From NCBI GenBank assembly GCA_023442525.1, contig JAEZZA010000031.1:124001-188000 (forward strand): DNA of 64,000 bases. Direction: 5' to 3'. The DNA comes from Bacteroidota bacterium (GTDB taxonomy: Bacteria > Bacteroidota > Bacteroidia > Bacteroidales > UBA10428). Below are positions 26,041 to 35,745 of this stretch, one piece after another. The notes under the pieces are model-generated. The model saw nothing but the letters and a program-made list of their open reading frames with translations, was not told where the DNA came from and made no database searches. The position numbers were made by a program, and so were the translations under genes. Numbering within the stretch: position 1 is the stretch's first letter; every line of letters starts with the position of its first letter.

Positions 26041-28359
26041 ATGAAAAAATCTCTGATTGTCTTGTGGATAGCAGCTATTTCAATTTTTGGTTTACAAAGC
26101 TGTAAAAAATGGAGCGGGGTACCCGACGGAAACCGTGTGAAGGTGACCAACAAAGGGGGCAGAAGTATTGTATATGATACTTCATCCGGAGTTAAACTTG
26201 TGTTTGATAAAGGATTTGCATTCAAAGACCTCAATAAAAACGGTGAATTGGATCGATATGAAGATTGGCGTCTGAGCCCGGACGAAAGGGCCAGGGACCT
26301 TGCATCGAAATTAAGTATCGACGAAATTGCCGGTCTGATGCTTTATAGTGCTCATCAGTCTGTTCCGGCAGGCAGTACCAGGTTTATGGGCGGAACATAT
26401 AATGGAAAGCCCTTTGATGAAAGCGGAGCACAGCCATTTGATCTGAGCGATCAGCAGATGAAATTTCTTACCGAAGACAACCTGAGGCATGTGTTGGTTA
26501 CCCGTGTGCAAAGCCCCGAAGTAGCAGCATTATGGAACAACAAAATACAGGCGCTTTGCGAAAGTATTGGCTTTGGAATTCCAGCCAATAACAGTTCCGA
26601 CCCCAGACACCAGGCGACATCCACAGCCGAATACAACGTCGGATCGCAGGGTCAGATCTCTATGTGGCCATCGTCACTAGGCATGGCTGCTACATTTGAT
26701 CCGTCACTTGTAAAAAATTTCGGGGAAATAGCTTCGCGTGAATATCGTGCCCTTGGCATCACTACGGCTCTTTCGCCTCAGATTGACCTGGCAAGCGAAC
26801 CCCGCTGGGGACGTTTCGACGGTACCTTCGGTGAAAGCCCCCGAATAAGTGCCGATATGGCTAAAGCCTATGTAGACGGATTTCAGACATCCACAGGTGC
26901 AGACGAAATTGCCGATGGCTGGGGATTTAAAAGTGTCAACGCGATGATCAAGCACTGGCCCGGAGGCGGTCCCGAAGAGGGAGGCCGAGATGGCCACTAC
27001 TCATTCGGAAAATATGCCGTTTACCCCGGAAATAATTTCAATGATCATCTGATTCCCTTTACCGAAGGAGGCTTAAAACTGGATGGCCCGACAAAAATGG
27101 CTTCAGCAATTATGCCTTATTATACCATATCTTACGGCATTGATACAGTAAACGGCGAAAACGTGGGTAATGCATATAGCAGGTACTTAATTACCGATTT
27201 ATTGAGAGGAACCTATGGATACGATGGCGTAGCCTGTACCGACTGGGGTGTAACTCACGATAATCCTGCAGTGAACAGCTTCGGAACTGCATCATGGGGA
27301 GTTGAGTCGCTTACCGTTGCAGAAAGACATTATAAAGCTATCATGGCCGGAATGGACCAGTTTGGCGGAAATAATGACAAGGGTCCGGTTGTGGAAGCCT
27401 ATAACATGGGCGTTAAGGAACATGGTGAAGAATTTATGAGAAAAAGGTTTGAGGAATCAGCAGTAAGGTTGCTGAAAAATATATTCCGGACAGGATTGTT
27501 TGAAAACCCTTACCTGGATGTGGAAGTAACCAAAAGCACCGTGGGCAATTCTGATTTTATGAAAGCCGGATATGATGCCCAGATCAAATCAATAGTAATG
27601 GTTAAGAATACCAACAATACCTTACCTCTTAAAAATCAACTCAGAGTATATGTTCCCAAAAGATTCATACCCGCCGGCAGAAACTTTTTCGGGATGGAAA
27701 CACCTTCTTCAAATGAATATCCTGTCAGCATTGACGTGGTGAGCAAATATTTCACCGTAACTGATAATCCTGCAGAAGCCGATTTTGCTCTGGTTCGCAT
27801 TACAAGTCCCAATTCCGGAAGCGGTTACGATCCTGCTGATGTAAAGAAAGGCGGGAACGGATATGTGCCGATAAGCCTCCGGTACAAACCATATAAAGCT
27901 GCTGAAGCCCGTGAAGTAAGCATCGCAGGTGGCGATCCCCTTGAAAAGTTTACCAACAGAACTTTTAAGAATAAAACTGTAACAGCTGTCAACACAACCG
28001 ATTTGAATATGATAACCGATACGAAGAAGGCTATGAGCGGCAAACCGGTAATAGTAGTGATAGATGTATCGAAACCTATGGTTTTCAGTGAATTTGAAAA
28101 GGAAGTACCGGCTATACTGCTTACTTTTGGGGTACAGGATCAGGCTATACTAGACATATTAACCGGTGTCTACGAACCAGCAGGCCTGTTGCCGTTCCAA
28201 ATGCCGGCCGATATGAGAACCGTGGAACTCCAGAAAGAAGATGTTCCGTTCGACATGACCTGCCATACCGATTCGGAAGGTAATACCTATGATTTCGGTT
28301 TTGGTCTTAATTGGGGCGGCGTTATTAATGATACCAGGGTGCAGAAATATGTGAAATAA
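26041..28359 (+). CDS. GH3 beta-glycosidase, lipoprotein
   Basis: A 772-residue family 3 glycoside hydrolase with a lipoprotein signal (GLQSC, Cys21), so it is held at the envelope. The TIM-barrel part contains LASEPRWGRFDGTFGESP and KHWPGGGPEEGGRDGH; the nucleophile is Asp401 in VACTDWGV. The alpha/beta sandwich and C-terminal fibronectin-like parts follow, ending YDFGFGLNWGG. GH3 enzymes remove terminal beta-linked glucose, xylose or related sugars. It precedes the GH9 gene by 7 bp, so the two probably work together on a beta-glucan-like or xyloglucan-like chain. The exact substrate cannot be read from the sequence. Confidence 0.9.
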   Translation: MKKSLIVLWIAAISIFGLQSCKKWSGVPDGNRVKVTNKGGRSIVYDTSSGVKLVFDKGFAFKDLNKNGELDRYEDWRLSPDERARDLASKLSIDEIAGLMLYSAHQSVPAGSTRFMGGTYNGKPFDESGAQPFDLSDQQMKFLTEDNLRHVLVTRVQSPEVAALWNNKIQALCESIGFGIPANNSSDPRHQATSTAEYNVGSQGQISMWPSSLGMAATFDPSLVKNFGEIASREYRALGITTALSPQIDLASEPRWGRFDGTFGESPRISADMAKAYVDGFQTSTGADEIADGWGFKSVNAMIKHWPGGGPEEGGRDGHYSFGKYAVYPGNNFNDHLIPFTEGGLKLDGPTKMASAIMPYYTISYGIDTVNGENVGNAYSRYLITDLLRGTYGYDGVACTDWGVTHDNPAVNSFGTASWGVESLTVAERHYKAIMAGMDQFGGNNDKGPVVEAYNMGVKEHGEEFMRKRFEESAVRLLKNIFRTGLFENPYLDVEVTKSTVGNSDFMKAGYDAQIKSIVMVKNTNNTLPLKNQLRVYVPKRFIPAGRNFFGMETPSSNEYPVSIDVVSKYFTVTDNPAEADFALVRITSPNSGSGYDPADVKKGGNGYVPISLRYKPYKAAEAREVSIAGGDPLEKFTNRTFKNKTVTAVNTTDLNMITDTKKAMSGKPVIVVIDVSKPMVFSEFEKEVPAILLTFGVQDQAILDILTGVYEPAGLLPFQMPADMRTVELQKEDVPFDMTCHTDSEGNTYDFGFGLNWGGVINDTRVQKYVK

Positions 28360-28366
28360 CTACAAT

Positions 28367-30850
28367 ATGAAAAATCTATTCTTTTTTATTCTCCTGTGCC
28401 TGGCCTTGTCATGCACCAATTCCCCTGAAAACAGCAAATTGCTGATCAACGATCAGAACTATTTTGAATTACCGGGTCTGAATGTAATGGTTTTTGAAGA
28501 CATCTATCCCGAGGGCCACCAGGGTGGTGTCGGCTTCATTCAGCATGGCGAACGTGTGGCAACCAATGGCGATGTTCGTCTTGAACCCACTCCCGGGCAG
28601 TTTCAACCTATACCGAAGGTCGGACCACGACACGTGGACAAAGAAAAAAACGAAATCACCGTAAAGCTCTGGTATCCTGATTCTGCCATTAACAGAAAAG
28701 GATTTAACCCGATAATTTATCCCGATCTGACTTTCACATATTCGGTTCGGGTTGTTGGCGAAAATGATTACTTTAAAATCTATGTCGATATGGATCAGCC
28801 GGTGCCTGACGAATGGGTGGGAAAAGTCGGCTTTAATCTGGAACTGTATCCGCCTGCCCTTTTTGGAAAGACCTGGATAATCGATGACAAATCGGGATTT
28901 TTTGCTCCGCAGGCCAATGGACCGTCGGAACTGGATGAAAACAACGAGCATCAGCCGGTGCCAATGGCTGTTGGAAAGAAGTTGACCGTTGCGCCGGAAA
29001 CTGCGGAACAGCGATTCAGTATTGAAAGTACTACTTCGGATATTATGCTTCTCGATGGACGGATACGCCATACTAACGGATGGTTTGTGGTGAGGTCCCT
29101 GATCCCCGAAGGCAAAACTACAGGTGCCATTGAATGGATTGTGAAGGTGAATAGAATTCCCGGTTGGATTGAAAAACCAGTGATCCATACTTCACAGGTA
29201 GGTTATCATCCGTCGCAGAAAAAGACGGCAGTAATTGAACTCGACAAAGCCGACCGGGATTTGTCCAAAGCAAGCCTGGTTAAAATCACCGAATCGGGAG
29301 AAGAGACCGTTATTTCGGGTAAGCCTGAATCGTGGGGCAGGTTTTTGAGATATAACTGTTACCTGTTCGATTTTACAAATATTACCGCAGAAGGTACTTA
29401 CCGGGTGGACTACGGAAAGGTATCTTCGAATCCGTTTATTGTTTCCAATGAAATTTACAAGAGAAACGTGTGGCAGCCCACACTTGATGTTTTTCTTCCC
29501 GTGCAGATGTGTCACATGAAAGTCAACGAGGCCTACCGGGTATGGCACGGACCATGTCACCTCGACGATGCTCTTATGGCCCCGGTAGATACCAATCATT
29601 TCGACGGATATCTCCAGGGCCCTTCAACACTAACCCGCTTCAAACCGGGCGACCGGGTACCGGGACTGAACCGGGGTGGCTGGCACGACGCGGGTGATGA
29701 TGATCTCAGGGTGGAATCTCAGGCCGGTACGGTACATCTATTATCACTTGCCTGGGAAGAGTTTCATCCCGAATACGATGCCACAACAATCGATCAGGCT
29801 GCAAGGCACGTGGAAATCCACCGGCCCGACGGTAAGCAGGATTTTCTGCAACAGATCGAACACGGCGTTCTTACCATACTGGGAGGTTATGAAAATCTCG
29901 GCAGGGTCTACAGAGGTATAATCAGTCCTTCCATTCCCCAGTATACTATGGTTGGTGATGTTTCCATACAGACCGACAATCTGAATTACAACAGGAACGT
30001 AAGTTATAACGGAAACTTTGAAAACCGCAGCGGCATTAAAGACGATCGCATGGTCTTTACCGAAGAAAACCCGGGCCGTGAATTTTCTGCAATTATCGGG
30101 TTAGCATCCGCTGCAAGGGTATTGAAAGAATATGATCCGGGCCTTGCCGAAAGGTGCCGGAAAGCAGCCGTTGAGTTATGGGATCAGGATAGAAAGGTGC
30201 GCCGGCACGAATTGTCACAACAGATCAAAGCGGCTACAGAATTGTTTATCACCACAGGTGACAAAAGATTCAGAGATTATCTTGTACAGATGGTTGATTC
30301 AGCCACTTCCAGGATATTTTCCACAGGTTGGTTTATTGTGAGGACAATTCCTCTGATCGACGATGAAACCTATAAATCAAAAATCGAAACTGCCCTGAAA
30401 TCATTGTCGGAACAAATAGTCTCGATGGGTAAAGAAACTCCTTACGGAGTACCCTACAGACCTCATATATGGGGAGCAGGATGGAACATTCAGGAGTTCG
30501 GCGTACATCAGTACTACCTGGCCAGGCATTTTCCTGAACTCTTTAATTACGATCACATGTTCAGTGCCCTGAATTTTGTCCTCGGTTGTCACCCGGGGCA
30601 GAATACTTCTTCTTTTGCCTCGGGCGTTGGTTCGAGGTCGGCTACAATTGCCTACGGTTATAATCGTGCCGATTATTCATACATACCGGGAGGTGTGATT
30701 TCAGGCACAGCGCTGATTCGTCCTGATTTTGCAGAGCTGAAGGAGTTTCCGTTCCTTTGGCAGCAAACTGAATACGTCCTGGGCGGAGGTGAAACCAACT
30801 ACCTTTTCCTGGTGCTTGCTGCCGATGCGGTTTTAACACGAGGTAAGTGA
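28367..30850 (+). CDS. GH9 glycoside hydrolase with N-terminal Ig-like domains, lipoprotein
   Basis: An 827-residue lipoprotein (ALSC, Cys16). Residues 20-265 form an unassigned beta-rich region. A CelD_N-like Ig domain begins at HTSQVGYHPSQKKTAV. The (alpha/alpha)6 catalytic domain has GGWHDAGDDD with the paired aspartates Asp441 and Asp444, HPGQNTSSFASGVGSRS, and the proton donor Glu809 in GGGETNYLF. These match GH9 (endo-glucanase or exo-glycosidase). The C-terminal GSRS and GGETNYLF segments differ from the usual cellulase forms (TGFG, EVAI), so cellulose may not be the substrate. It lies 7 bp after GH3 and is probably cotranscribed. Confidence 0.85.
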   Translation: MKNLFFFILLCLALSCTNSPENSKLLINDQNYFELPGLNVMVFEDIYPEGHQGGVGFIQHGERVATNGDVRLEPTPGQFQPIPKVGPRHVDKEKNEITVKLWYPDSAINRKGFNPIIYPDLTFTYSVRVVGENDYFKIYVDMDQPVPDEWVGKVGFNLELYPPALFGKTWIIDDKSGFFAPQANGPSELDENNEHQPVPMAVGKKLTVAPETAEQRFSIESTTSDIMLLDGRIRHTNGWFVVRSLIPEGKTTGAIEWIVKVNRIPGWIEKPVIHTSQVGYHPSQKKTAVIELDKADRDLSKASLVKITESGEETVISGKPESWGRFLRYNCYLFDFTNITAEGTYRVDYGKVSSNPFIVSNEIYKRNVWQPTLDVFLPVQMCHMKVNEAYRVWHGPCHLDDALMAPVDTNHFDGYLQGPSTLTRFKPGDRVPGLNRGGWHDAGDDDLRVESQAGTVHLLSLAWEEFHPEYDATTIDQAARHVEIHRPDGKQDFLQQIEHGVLTILGGYENLGRVYRGIISPSIPQYTMVGDVSIQTDNLNYNRNVSYNGNFENRSGIKDDRMVFTEENPGREFSAIIGLASAARVLKEYDPGLAERCRKAAVELWDQDRKVRRHELSQQIKAATELFITTGDKRFRDYLVQMVDSATSRIFSTGWFIVRTIPLIDDETYKSKIETALKSLSEQIVSMGKETPYGVPYRPHIWGAGWNIQEFGVHQYYLARHFPELFNYDHMFSALNFVLGCHPGQNTSSFASGVGSRSATIAYGYNRADYSYIPGGVISGTALIRPDFAELKEFPFLWQQTEYVLGGGETNYLFLVLAADAVLTRGK

Positions 30851-30957
30851 AAGGTGTCGCAAAGTGAGATGTTTATATTTGCTGTTCACCGATTTTTTTG
30901 TTAACTATGTTAAGGAACTAAGGAACTATTCAATCAATTCTTATTCATTTTATAAAT

Positions 30958-31731
30958 ATGGCAACATCAAAAAAAATCACCAGAGTAGAAGGTGGCGAAA
31001 CCAGAACCACTGAAACAAAATTCACTCCGACAGCTGAGAGTAAAAGTAAGGCTGGAATGTTCCGCCTGATTGCTGTTATTGCATGGCTTGTTGCAATAGC
31101 AGGCGAAATATGGGCAATTTTATTACTGAATAAGCCACCAGTCAACACAACTTATCTGATTATTCTGATTGCTGTTTCTCTGGTATTTGCAGTAACCGGT
31201 TCACTGCTCTGGAAGAAAGCCAACCGCTTTGACCCGGCCTCAGAAAAAGATAAGGTAAAATTCTTTATTCAGAATCAGCTTGGAGCAATAATGGGCGTTC
31301 TGGCGTTTTTACCTCTTGTAATTTTCATTTTCACCAACAAAAATCTGAGTAAACAACAGAAGAGCCTTGTAGGCACTATTGGCGTTGTTGCCTTACTTAT
31401 TGCCGGAGTTACAGGTGTTGATTTCAACCCTCCGTCGCAGGAGCAGTATCTAGAGCAAACCCGGCAGGTAGAAGAGTTAAATAACGGATTAAACTATGTG
31501 TATTGGACTAAATCCGGATCGAGCTATCACATTTTTTCGGATTGCTCTTATATCAATACCGATCGTACCGTTGAAATTTTCGAAGGTACCGTTGCCCAGG
31601 CCAGGGAATTAAAGAATATTACCGACCTGTGTGATCGTTGCCAGAGACGTGCCGAGAAAGAAAAAGGACTTCAGATTCCTGAAGCTGAACCGGCAGCAGA
31701 ACCTGCAGCCCTTCCTGCATCTGAAGAATAA
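30958..31731 (+). CDS. Membrane protein with C-terminal His/Cys metal-binding domain
   Basis: I do not recognise a named family for the full length of 257 residues. There are four hydrophobic segments (about 35-58, 66-85, 108-126 and 137-153). A soluble tail begins at 180 with VYWTKSGSSYHIFSDCSYI and LCDRCQRR. His191, Cys196, Cys225 and Cys228 form the YHxxxxC...CxxC pattern of small zinc-binding domains found attached to several extracellular proteins. The tail ends in an Ala/Glu/Pro repeat. It stands alone between the GH9 gene and a convergent permease; no role is inferred beyond a membrane-attached zinc domain. Confidence 0.7.
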   Translation: MATSKKITRVEGGETRTTETKFTPTAESKSKAGMFRLIAVIAWLVAIAGEIWAILLLNKPPVNTTYLIILIAVSLVFAVTGSLLWKKANRFDPASEKDKVKFFIQNQLGAIMGVLAFLPLVIFIFTNKNLSKQQKSLVGTIGVVALLIAGVTGVDFNPPSQEQYLEQTRQVEELNNGLNYVYWTKSGSSYHIFSDCSYINTDRTVEIFEGTVAQARELKNITDLCDRCQRRAEKEKGLQIPEAEPAAEPAALPASEE

Positions 31732-31733
31732 CA

Positions 31734-33101
31734 TTAATCTTCTTTATCGCCCTCTTTTTCGCGGCGTTCTTCCAGATCTTTTTTAATGCGGTCGGTAGTT
31801 GCCGCGTCGATGTTGTAATAATACATAAACAGGGCGCACGACATGTACAGCACTCCTGGTATCACCGATACCAGGAGTTTTATTCCTGTAAGTGATGTAA
31901 CTGTCTGTACTTCGTTGGCAACGTAATTGAAAAGCGAAAGTATCACTCCCACAAGCGCCGCACCAATTCCCCATCCAGCTTTCTGCGCGAATACAGCTGC
32001 TGAAAAGTATAAACCTGTAGCCCTTCTTCCTGATTTCCATTCACCATAATCGGCCGAATCGGCTATCATTGTCCATAACAGCGGTACAGCCGGGGCATAA
32101 GCCATTTTGGCTATGATGTTAAAAATATAAACGGTCAGGATATTATCGGATGATGGCAAGTATATGAGTATGAAAAATATCCCTGATATAATTGAACTCC
32201 CTATAAATACATTTTTGTTTCCGAATTTCTTTGCCAATGGTTTTGAAAATGGCAGTGCCACAATCAGGGCAACGGTTCCGATAACATTGAACAACTGAAC
32301 ACTTTCTTCATTACCGATATAGTATTTGAAGTAATATACCACAGCAGCATTTTGAATGGCAAACATGATAAAGGATACAATACCTACAATTGCCAGAATG
32401 ATCCATGCACGGTTGGTGAACAGGTTCTTTATATCTTCCTTAACTGACGATTTCTGCGATTTCAGGGGTTGAACCCTTTCACGGGTTGTCTGGAACGTGA
32501 TGAAGAAGAATACAAGGCTAAGGAAGGCAAAAAGGCCCAACGTGTATTGAAAACCCTGGGCTTTATCACCTCCTCCGAAAAATTTCGCAAGTGTAAGAGC
32601 CAGACCGGTCACGATAAACTGACCTGCAAAGCCTGCTATAAACCGGTAGGTGTTTAAACCGGCACGTTCGTAAGTATCGTTAGTCATCACAGCTCCGAGC
32701 GCCGAATATGGGAGATTCACCAACGCATATGCCGTCATCAGTAATATGTAAGTTGCACCGGCGTAAATGATTTTACCGGTTTCACCAAAATCGGGTGTTG
32801 TGAATGTAAGAATGGATAAGATTGCGTACGGAACGGCCCCAAACAGGATATAAGGTCTGAACTTGCCCCATCTGGTGTTGGTGCGGTCAGATAGAATTCC
32901 TACCACCGGATCGATGGCCATATCCCAGAATCGTGCGATCAACATGATGGTTCCCGCTGCTATTGCTGAGATCCCGTAAACATCGGTGTAAAAAAACATC
33001 AGCCAGAAGCCAACCATATCCCATACAAAATGTGATGCGGTGTCGCCCAAACCGTACCCGAGTTTCTCTTTAAAAGTCAGAGATGAAGTGATTTTGTTCA
33101 T
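31734..33101 (-). CDS. GPH-family (MelB-like) sugar:cation symporter
   Basis: A 455-residue inner-membrane protein with 12 hydrophobic segments of the glycoside-pentoside-hexuronide symporter family. Family marks are KLGYGLGDTASHFVWDMVGFWLMFFYTDVYG at the N-terminus, ARFWDMAIDPVVGILSDRTNTRWGKFRPYIL in the first cytoplasmic loop, and IADSADYGEWKSGRRATGLYFSAAVFAQKAGWGIG in the C-terminal half. Substrates of the family include melibiose, xylosides and other pentosides. It is divergent from the sugar porter gene and shares its upstream region. The substrate is unknown. Confidence 0.9.
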   Translation of the reverse strand: MNKITSSLTFKEKLGYGLGDTASHFVWDMVGFWLMFFYTDVYGISAIAAGTIMLIARFWDMAIDPVVGILSDRTNTRWGKFRPYILFGAVPYAILSILTFTTPDFGETGKIIYAGATYILLMTAYALVNLPYSALGAVMTNDTYERAGLNTYRFIAGFAGQFIVTGLALTLAKFFGGGDKAQGFQYTLGLFAFLSLVFFFITFQTTRERVQPLKSQKSSVKEDIKNLFTNRAWIILAIVGIVSFIMFAIQNAAVVYYFKYYIGNEESVQLFNVIGTVALIVALPFSKPLAKKFGNKNVFIGSSIISGIFFILIYLPSSDNILTVYIFNIIAKMAYAPAVPLLWTMIADSADYGEWKSGRRATGLYFSAAVFAQKAGWGIGAALVGVILSLFNYVANEVQTVTSLTGIKLLVSVIPGVLYMSCALFMYYYNIDAATTDRIKKDLEERREKEGDKED

Positions 33102-33155
33102 GTCAGATGTGATAATACAGGTTAATAGAAAAAAGTTTCATTCAGATGTATCAAT

Positions 33156-33208
33156 AAGTACGGCAATATACTTAATTAACCTGAAAAAGATCATCTTATA
33201 AGTATAGA
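33156..33208. promoter_or_regulatory. TATACTT/AAGTATA half-sites between the two divergent permeases
   Basis: AAGTA (33156-33160), TATACTT (33167-33173) and AAGTATAGA (33200-33208) lie in the intergenic region. The last is the reverse complement of the TCTATACTT in front of the AraR-like gene. This could be a shared operator, but a 7-mer of this composition is expected several times per 64 kb by chance. Confidence 0.35.
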
Positions 33209-33270
33209 CTTAGCGTATGAAACGCAATTTTTAATATATTGCTGAGGCTTTGAACTCAAAACTAAATCTG

Positions 33271-34848
33271 ATGAAAACAAGAAATCTTTACATTGTTCTG
33301 ATCTCTCTTATAGTGGCTCTTGGCGGATTCCTGCTGGGTTTCGACAGTGCTGTCATTTCAGGCGCAGTTCCGTTTTATCGCAGTGTTTTTGGTCTCGAAA
33401 ACGGTTCGCTTCTACTGGGACTATCCGTATCTGCGATTATTTTCGGCGCTATGGGTGGAAATTTCATTGGCGGCATCCTCGCTGATATATTTGGCCGGAA
33501 AATTGTGCTTATACTGACTGCTGTGCTGTTTACATTTTGCGCCCTGGCAACAGCTCTCACCGATAATCTAACATTCTTTATTTTCGCACGCATTATAGGG
33601 GGACTGGGTGTTGGAATGTCGATCCTGGTTGCTCCCATGTACATAGCTGAAATTGCACCACGCGAAAAACGAGGGACACTGGTTTCCATCAACCAGTTAA
33701 ACATTGTGATCGGTATTTCAACAGCCTATTTTACCAATTATTTCATTTTACAGAATGTCACCGATCCCGATCTGAACTGGAGATGGATGCTTGGTATCGG
33801 GGCTATTCCGGCAGTTCTCTACTTCTTTTTGCTTTATTTCATCCCTCAAAGTCCGCGATGGCTGGTACTTAAAAAAAGAGACGATGAAGCAAAGAAAACC
33901 CTGCGCTCTCTGGGTGGCGAAGAATATGCCGAAAAAGTCTTCAATGAAATAAAGGAAAGCATCAGTAATACTTCCGAAACCAAAGGTATTGGCTTTAGTG
34001 AAGTCTTTACCCGAAAAATGACACTCATCCTGATCATAGGCCTTGGTATAGCTTTCTTTCAACAGATAACCGGAATTAATGCCATATTTTATTATGCTCC
34101 TATGATTTTTGGAATGGCAGGCGGAGGACAAAATGCTGCCTTTGCCCAGGCTATCATCCTGGGTCTGACCAATGTGGCATTTACCATTGTAGCCATGTTC
34201 CTCATCGACCGTCTGGGCCGCAAACCTTTGCTGATAATCGGATCGATCGGAATTATGATTTCGCTTTCAATGGCAGGACTGGCCTTTAGAATGGCCAATT
34301 ACACCCTGACCGAAAAATCCCTTACCACAGTTATGCAGGCTGCACAAGACAGTGAAACCGGCAATGAAGAGTCAGGGATATTGCTGAGAAACGGACTCGA
34401 AAGTATGCTGAACAAGCCTTTCGACAATGAAATTGCATTTTTTAAAGAAGTTCGGCAGCAAATTGGATCCGAAAACTATAATGAGTTTAAATCGGTAATA
34501 CTCGAAAATGCGATTACCATGAAAGCCAGGATGGTGCTGGTAGGACTGATTCTCTACGTTGCATCTTTTGCCATTTCGCTGGGACCGGTAATGTGGGCAC
34601 TCCTTTCTGAGATATTCCCGAACCGTATGCGGGGAGTAATGATCTCCATTGTCGGAACCTGGAATTCAGTTGTGAGTTTTGGTGTTGCCACGGTATTTCC
34701 AAAGGAACTTGAAGTGATCGGCTCGGGAATGACTTTCCTTATCTTCGCTTTCCTTGGGTTACTAACACTTCTGTTTGTTCTTAGGTATGTGCCCGAAACC
34801 AAAGGTAAATCGTTAGAAGAGCTCGAAAATATGCTTGTTCGCGAATGA
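33271..34848 (+). CDS. MFS sugar porter (AraE/XylE/GLUT type)
   Basis: A 525-residue, 12-segment sugar:proton symporter. The ATG at 33271 is preferred; the reading can extend to a TTG at 33250. Sugar porter marks are LGGFLLGFDSAVISGA, GGILADIFGRKIVLI, RIIGGLGVGMSILVAPMYIAEIAPREKRGTLV, QITGINAIFYYAP, DRLGRKPLLIIGS and PETKGKSLEELE. Residues about 343-417 hold an extra charged loop between membrane segments that ordinary XylE/AraE proteins lack. The stop overlaps the start of the epimerase-like gene (ATGA), so the two are coupled. The likely cargo is a hexose or pentose. Confidence 0.93.
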   Translation: MKTRNLYIVLISLIVALGGFLLGFDSAVISGAVPFYRSVFGLENGSLLLGLSVSAIIFGAMGGNFIGGILADIFGRKIVLILTAVLFTFCALATALTDNLTFFIFARIIGGLGVGMSILVAPMYIAEIAPREKRGTLVSINQLNIVIGISTAYFTNYFILQNVTDPDLNWRWMLGIGAIPAVLYFFLLYFIPQSPRWLVLKKRDDEAKKTLRSLGGEEYAEKVFNEIKESISNTSETKGIGFSEVFTRKMTLILIIGLGIAFFQQITGINAIFYYAPMIFGMAGGGQNAAFAQAIILGLTNVAFTIVAMFLIDRLGRKPLLIIGSIGIMISLSMAGLAFRMANYTLTEKSLTTVMQAAQDSETGNEESGILLRNGLESMLNKPFDNEIAFFKEVRQQIGSENYNEFKSVILENAITMKARMVLVGLILYVASFAISLGPVMWALLSEIFPNRMRGVMISIVGTWNSVVSFGVATVFPKELEVIGSGMTFLIFAFLGLLTLLFVLRYVPETKGKSLEELENMLVRE

Positions 34849-35732
34849 CCCTGCTGCTTGAAAACCATAGGCTGAAAATCACAATCGAAGAACCAGGCCG
34901 GATTTATCAGGGATCACGGTTCGACAGGTCCGGAAATATTACACAGGTTATTCTGGATGGCAAGACTACCTTTTGCACTACCGAAAAGAGTGTGAACTTT
35001 GATGGCAGGTTTCATGGTCAGGGCTTATACAATGAATTCGGAATTAACATACCTGTCGGTTACGACGATTGCAAGACTGGTAACACATTCCTTAAAATTG
35101 GTGTAGGCCTGCTTACGCGAACCGGCGATGGACCCTATGATTTCTTTGCTTCGTACCCTGTGAAACCATTTGATGTTGAAGTCGGTCAGGGCGACAATTT
35201 CATCCGCTTCAATGTGAAACCTGAGGATTGCCGGGGATATGCTGTGAATATGGTTAAGACGATTACTCTTGAGGATAATTCGGTTCATATCGACTACCTG
35301 CTCCAGAATACCGGAACCAGGGCGATATGTACAAATGAATACTGCCACAATTTTATCTCGTTCAACCACTTAAATATTGACGAACACTACTCTCTCAATA
35401 CCTCAGGAATCATTCCCGGATTAAGTGATATGATTGAGGCAGTTAATCCGGAAAGCGCCTGCAGTATTGGAAATGGACAGCTCAGCTTTAATTTCACTCC
35501 GGCAAAAGATATATTTTTCAGCCCGTTCGCACTTTTTTCAGGCCCCGGCATGTGGGAATTAACGCACCGGAATTTCGGGACCGCAGTTTGTGAACAAACT
35601 GATTTTACCCCGATAATTATGAATGTTTGGGGAACTAAACATGTGCTTAGCCCAGAACTTTTCGTTGATATAAATATTTCTCCGGGACACTCCCAAAAGT
35701 GGCGAAGGACTTTCAAGTTTTATTCTTATTAA
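34845..35732 (+). CDS. Aldose 1-epimerase-like protein
   Basis: A 295-residue cytoplasmic protein with the galactose mutarotase-like beta-sandwich: LLLENHRLKITIEEPGRIYQGSRFDRSG at the start, FNEFGI-like positions, a region with EYCHNFISFNH, and an ending typical of the superfamily. Members interconvert the alpha and beta forms of sugars. It overlaps the upstream sugar porter by four bases and is followed after 13 bp by the very large unknown gene. Whether it is a true mutarotase is uncertain, because the usual catalytic His/Glu pair is not obvious to me. Confidence 0.7.
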   Translation: MTLLLENHRLKITIEEPGRIYQGSRFDRSGNITQVILDGKTTFCTTEKSVNFDGRFHGQGLYNEFGINIPVGYDDCKTGNTFLKIGVGLLTRTGDGPYDFFASYPVKPFDVEVGQGDNFIRFNVKPEDCRGYAVNMVKTITLEDNSVHIDYLLQNTGTRAICTNEYCHNFISFNHLNIDEHYSLNTSGIIPGLSDMIEAVNPESACSIGNGQLSFNFTPAKDIFFSPFALFSGPGMWELTHRNFGTAVCEQTDFTPIIMNVWGTKHVLSPELFVDINISPGHSQKWRRTFKFYSY

Positions 35733-35745
35733 TTAAATTTTTAAA

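Noticed and set aside
32459..32490. GGGTTGAACCC-TTTCA-CGGGTTG inside the MelB-like gene, resembling the 18-bp hairpin repeat
   Set aside because: It lies in a coding linker in the permease in frame and only one unit fits; likely coincidence.
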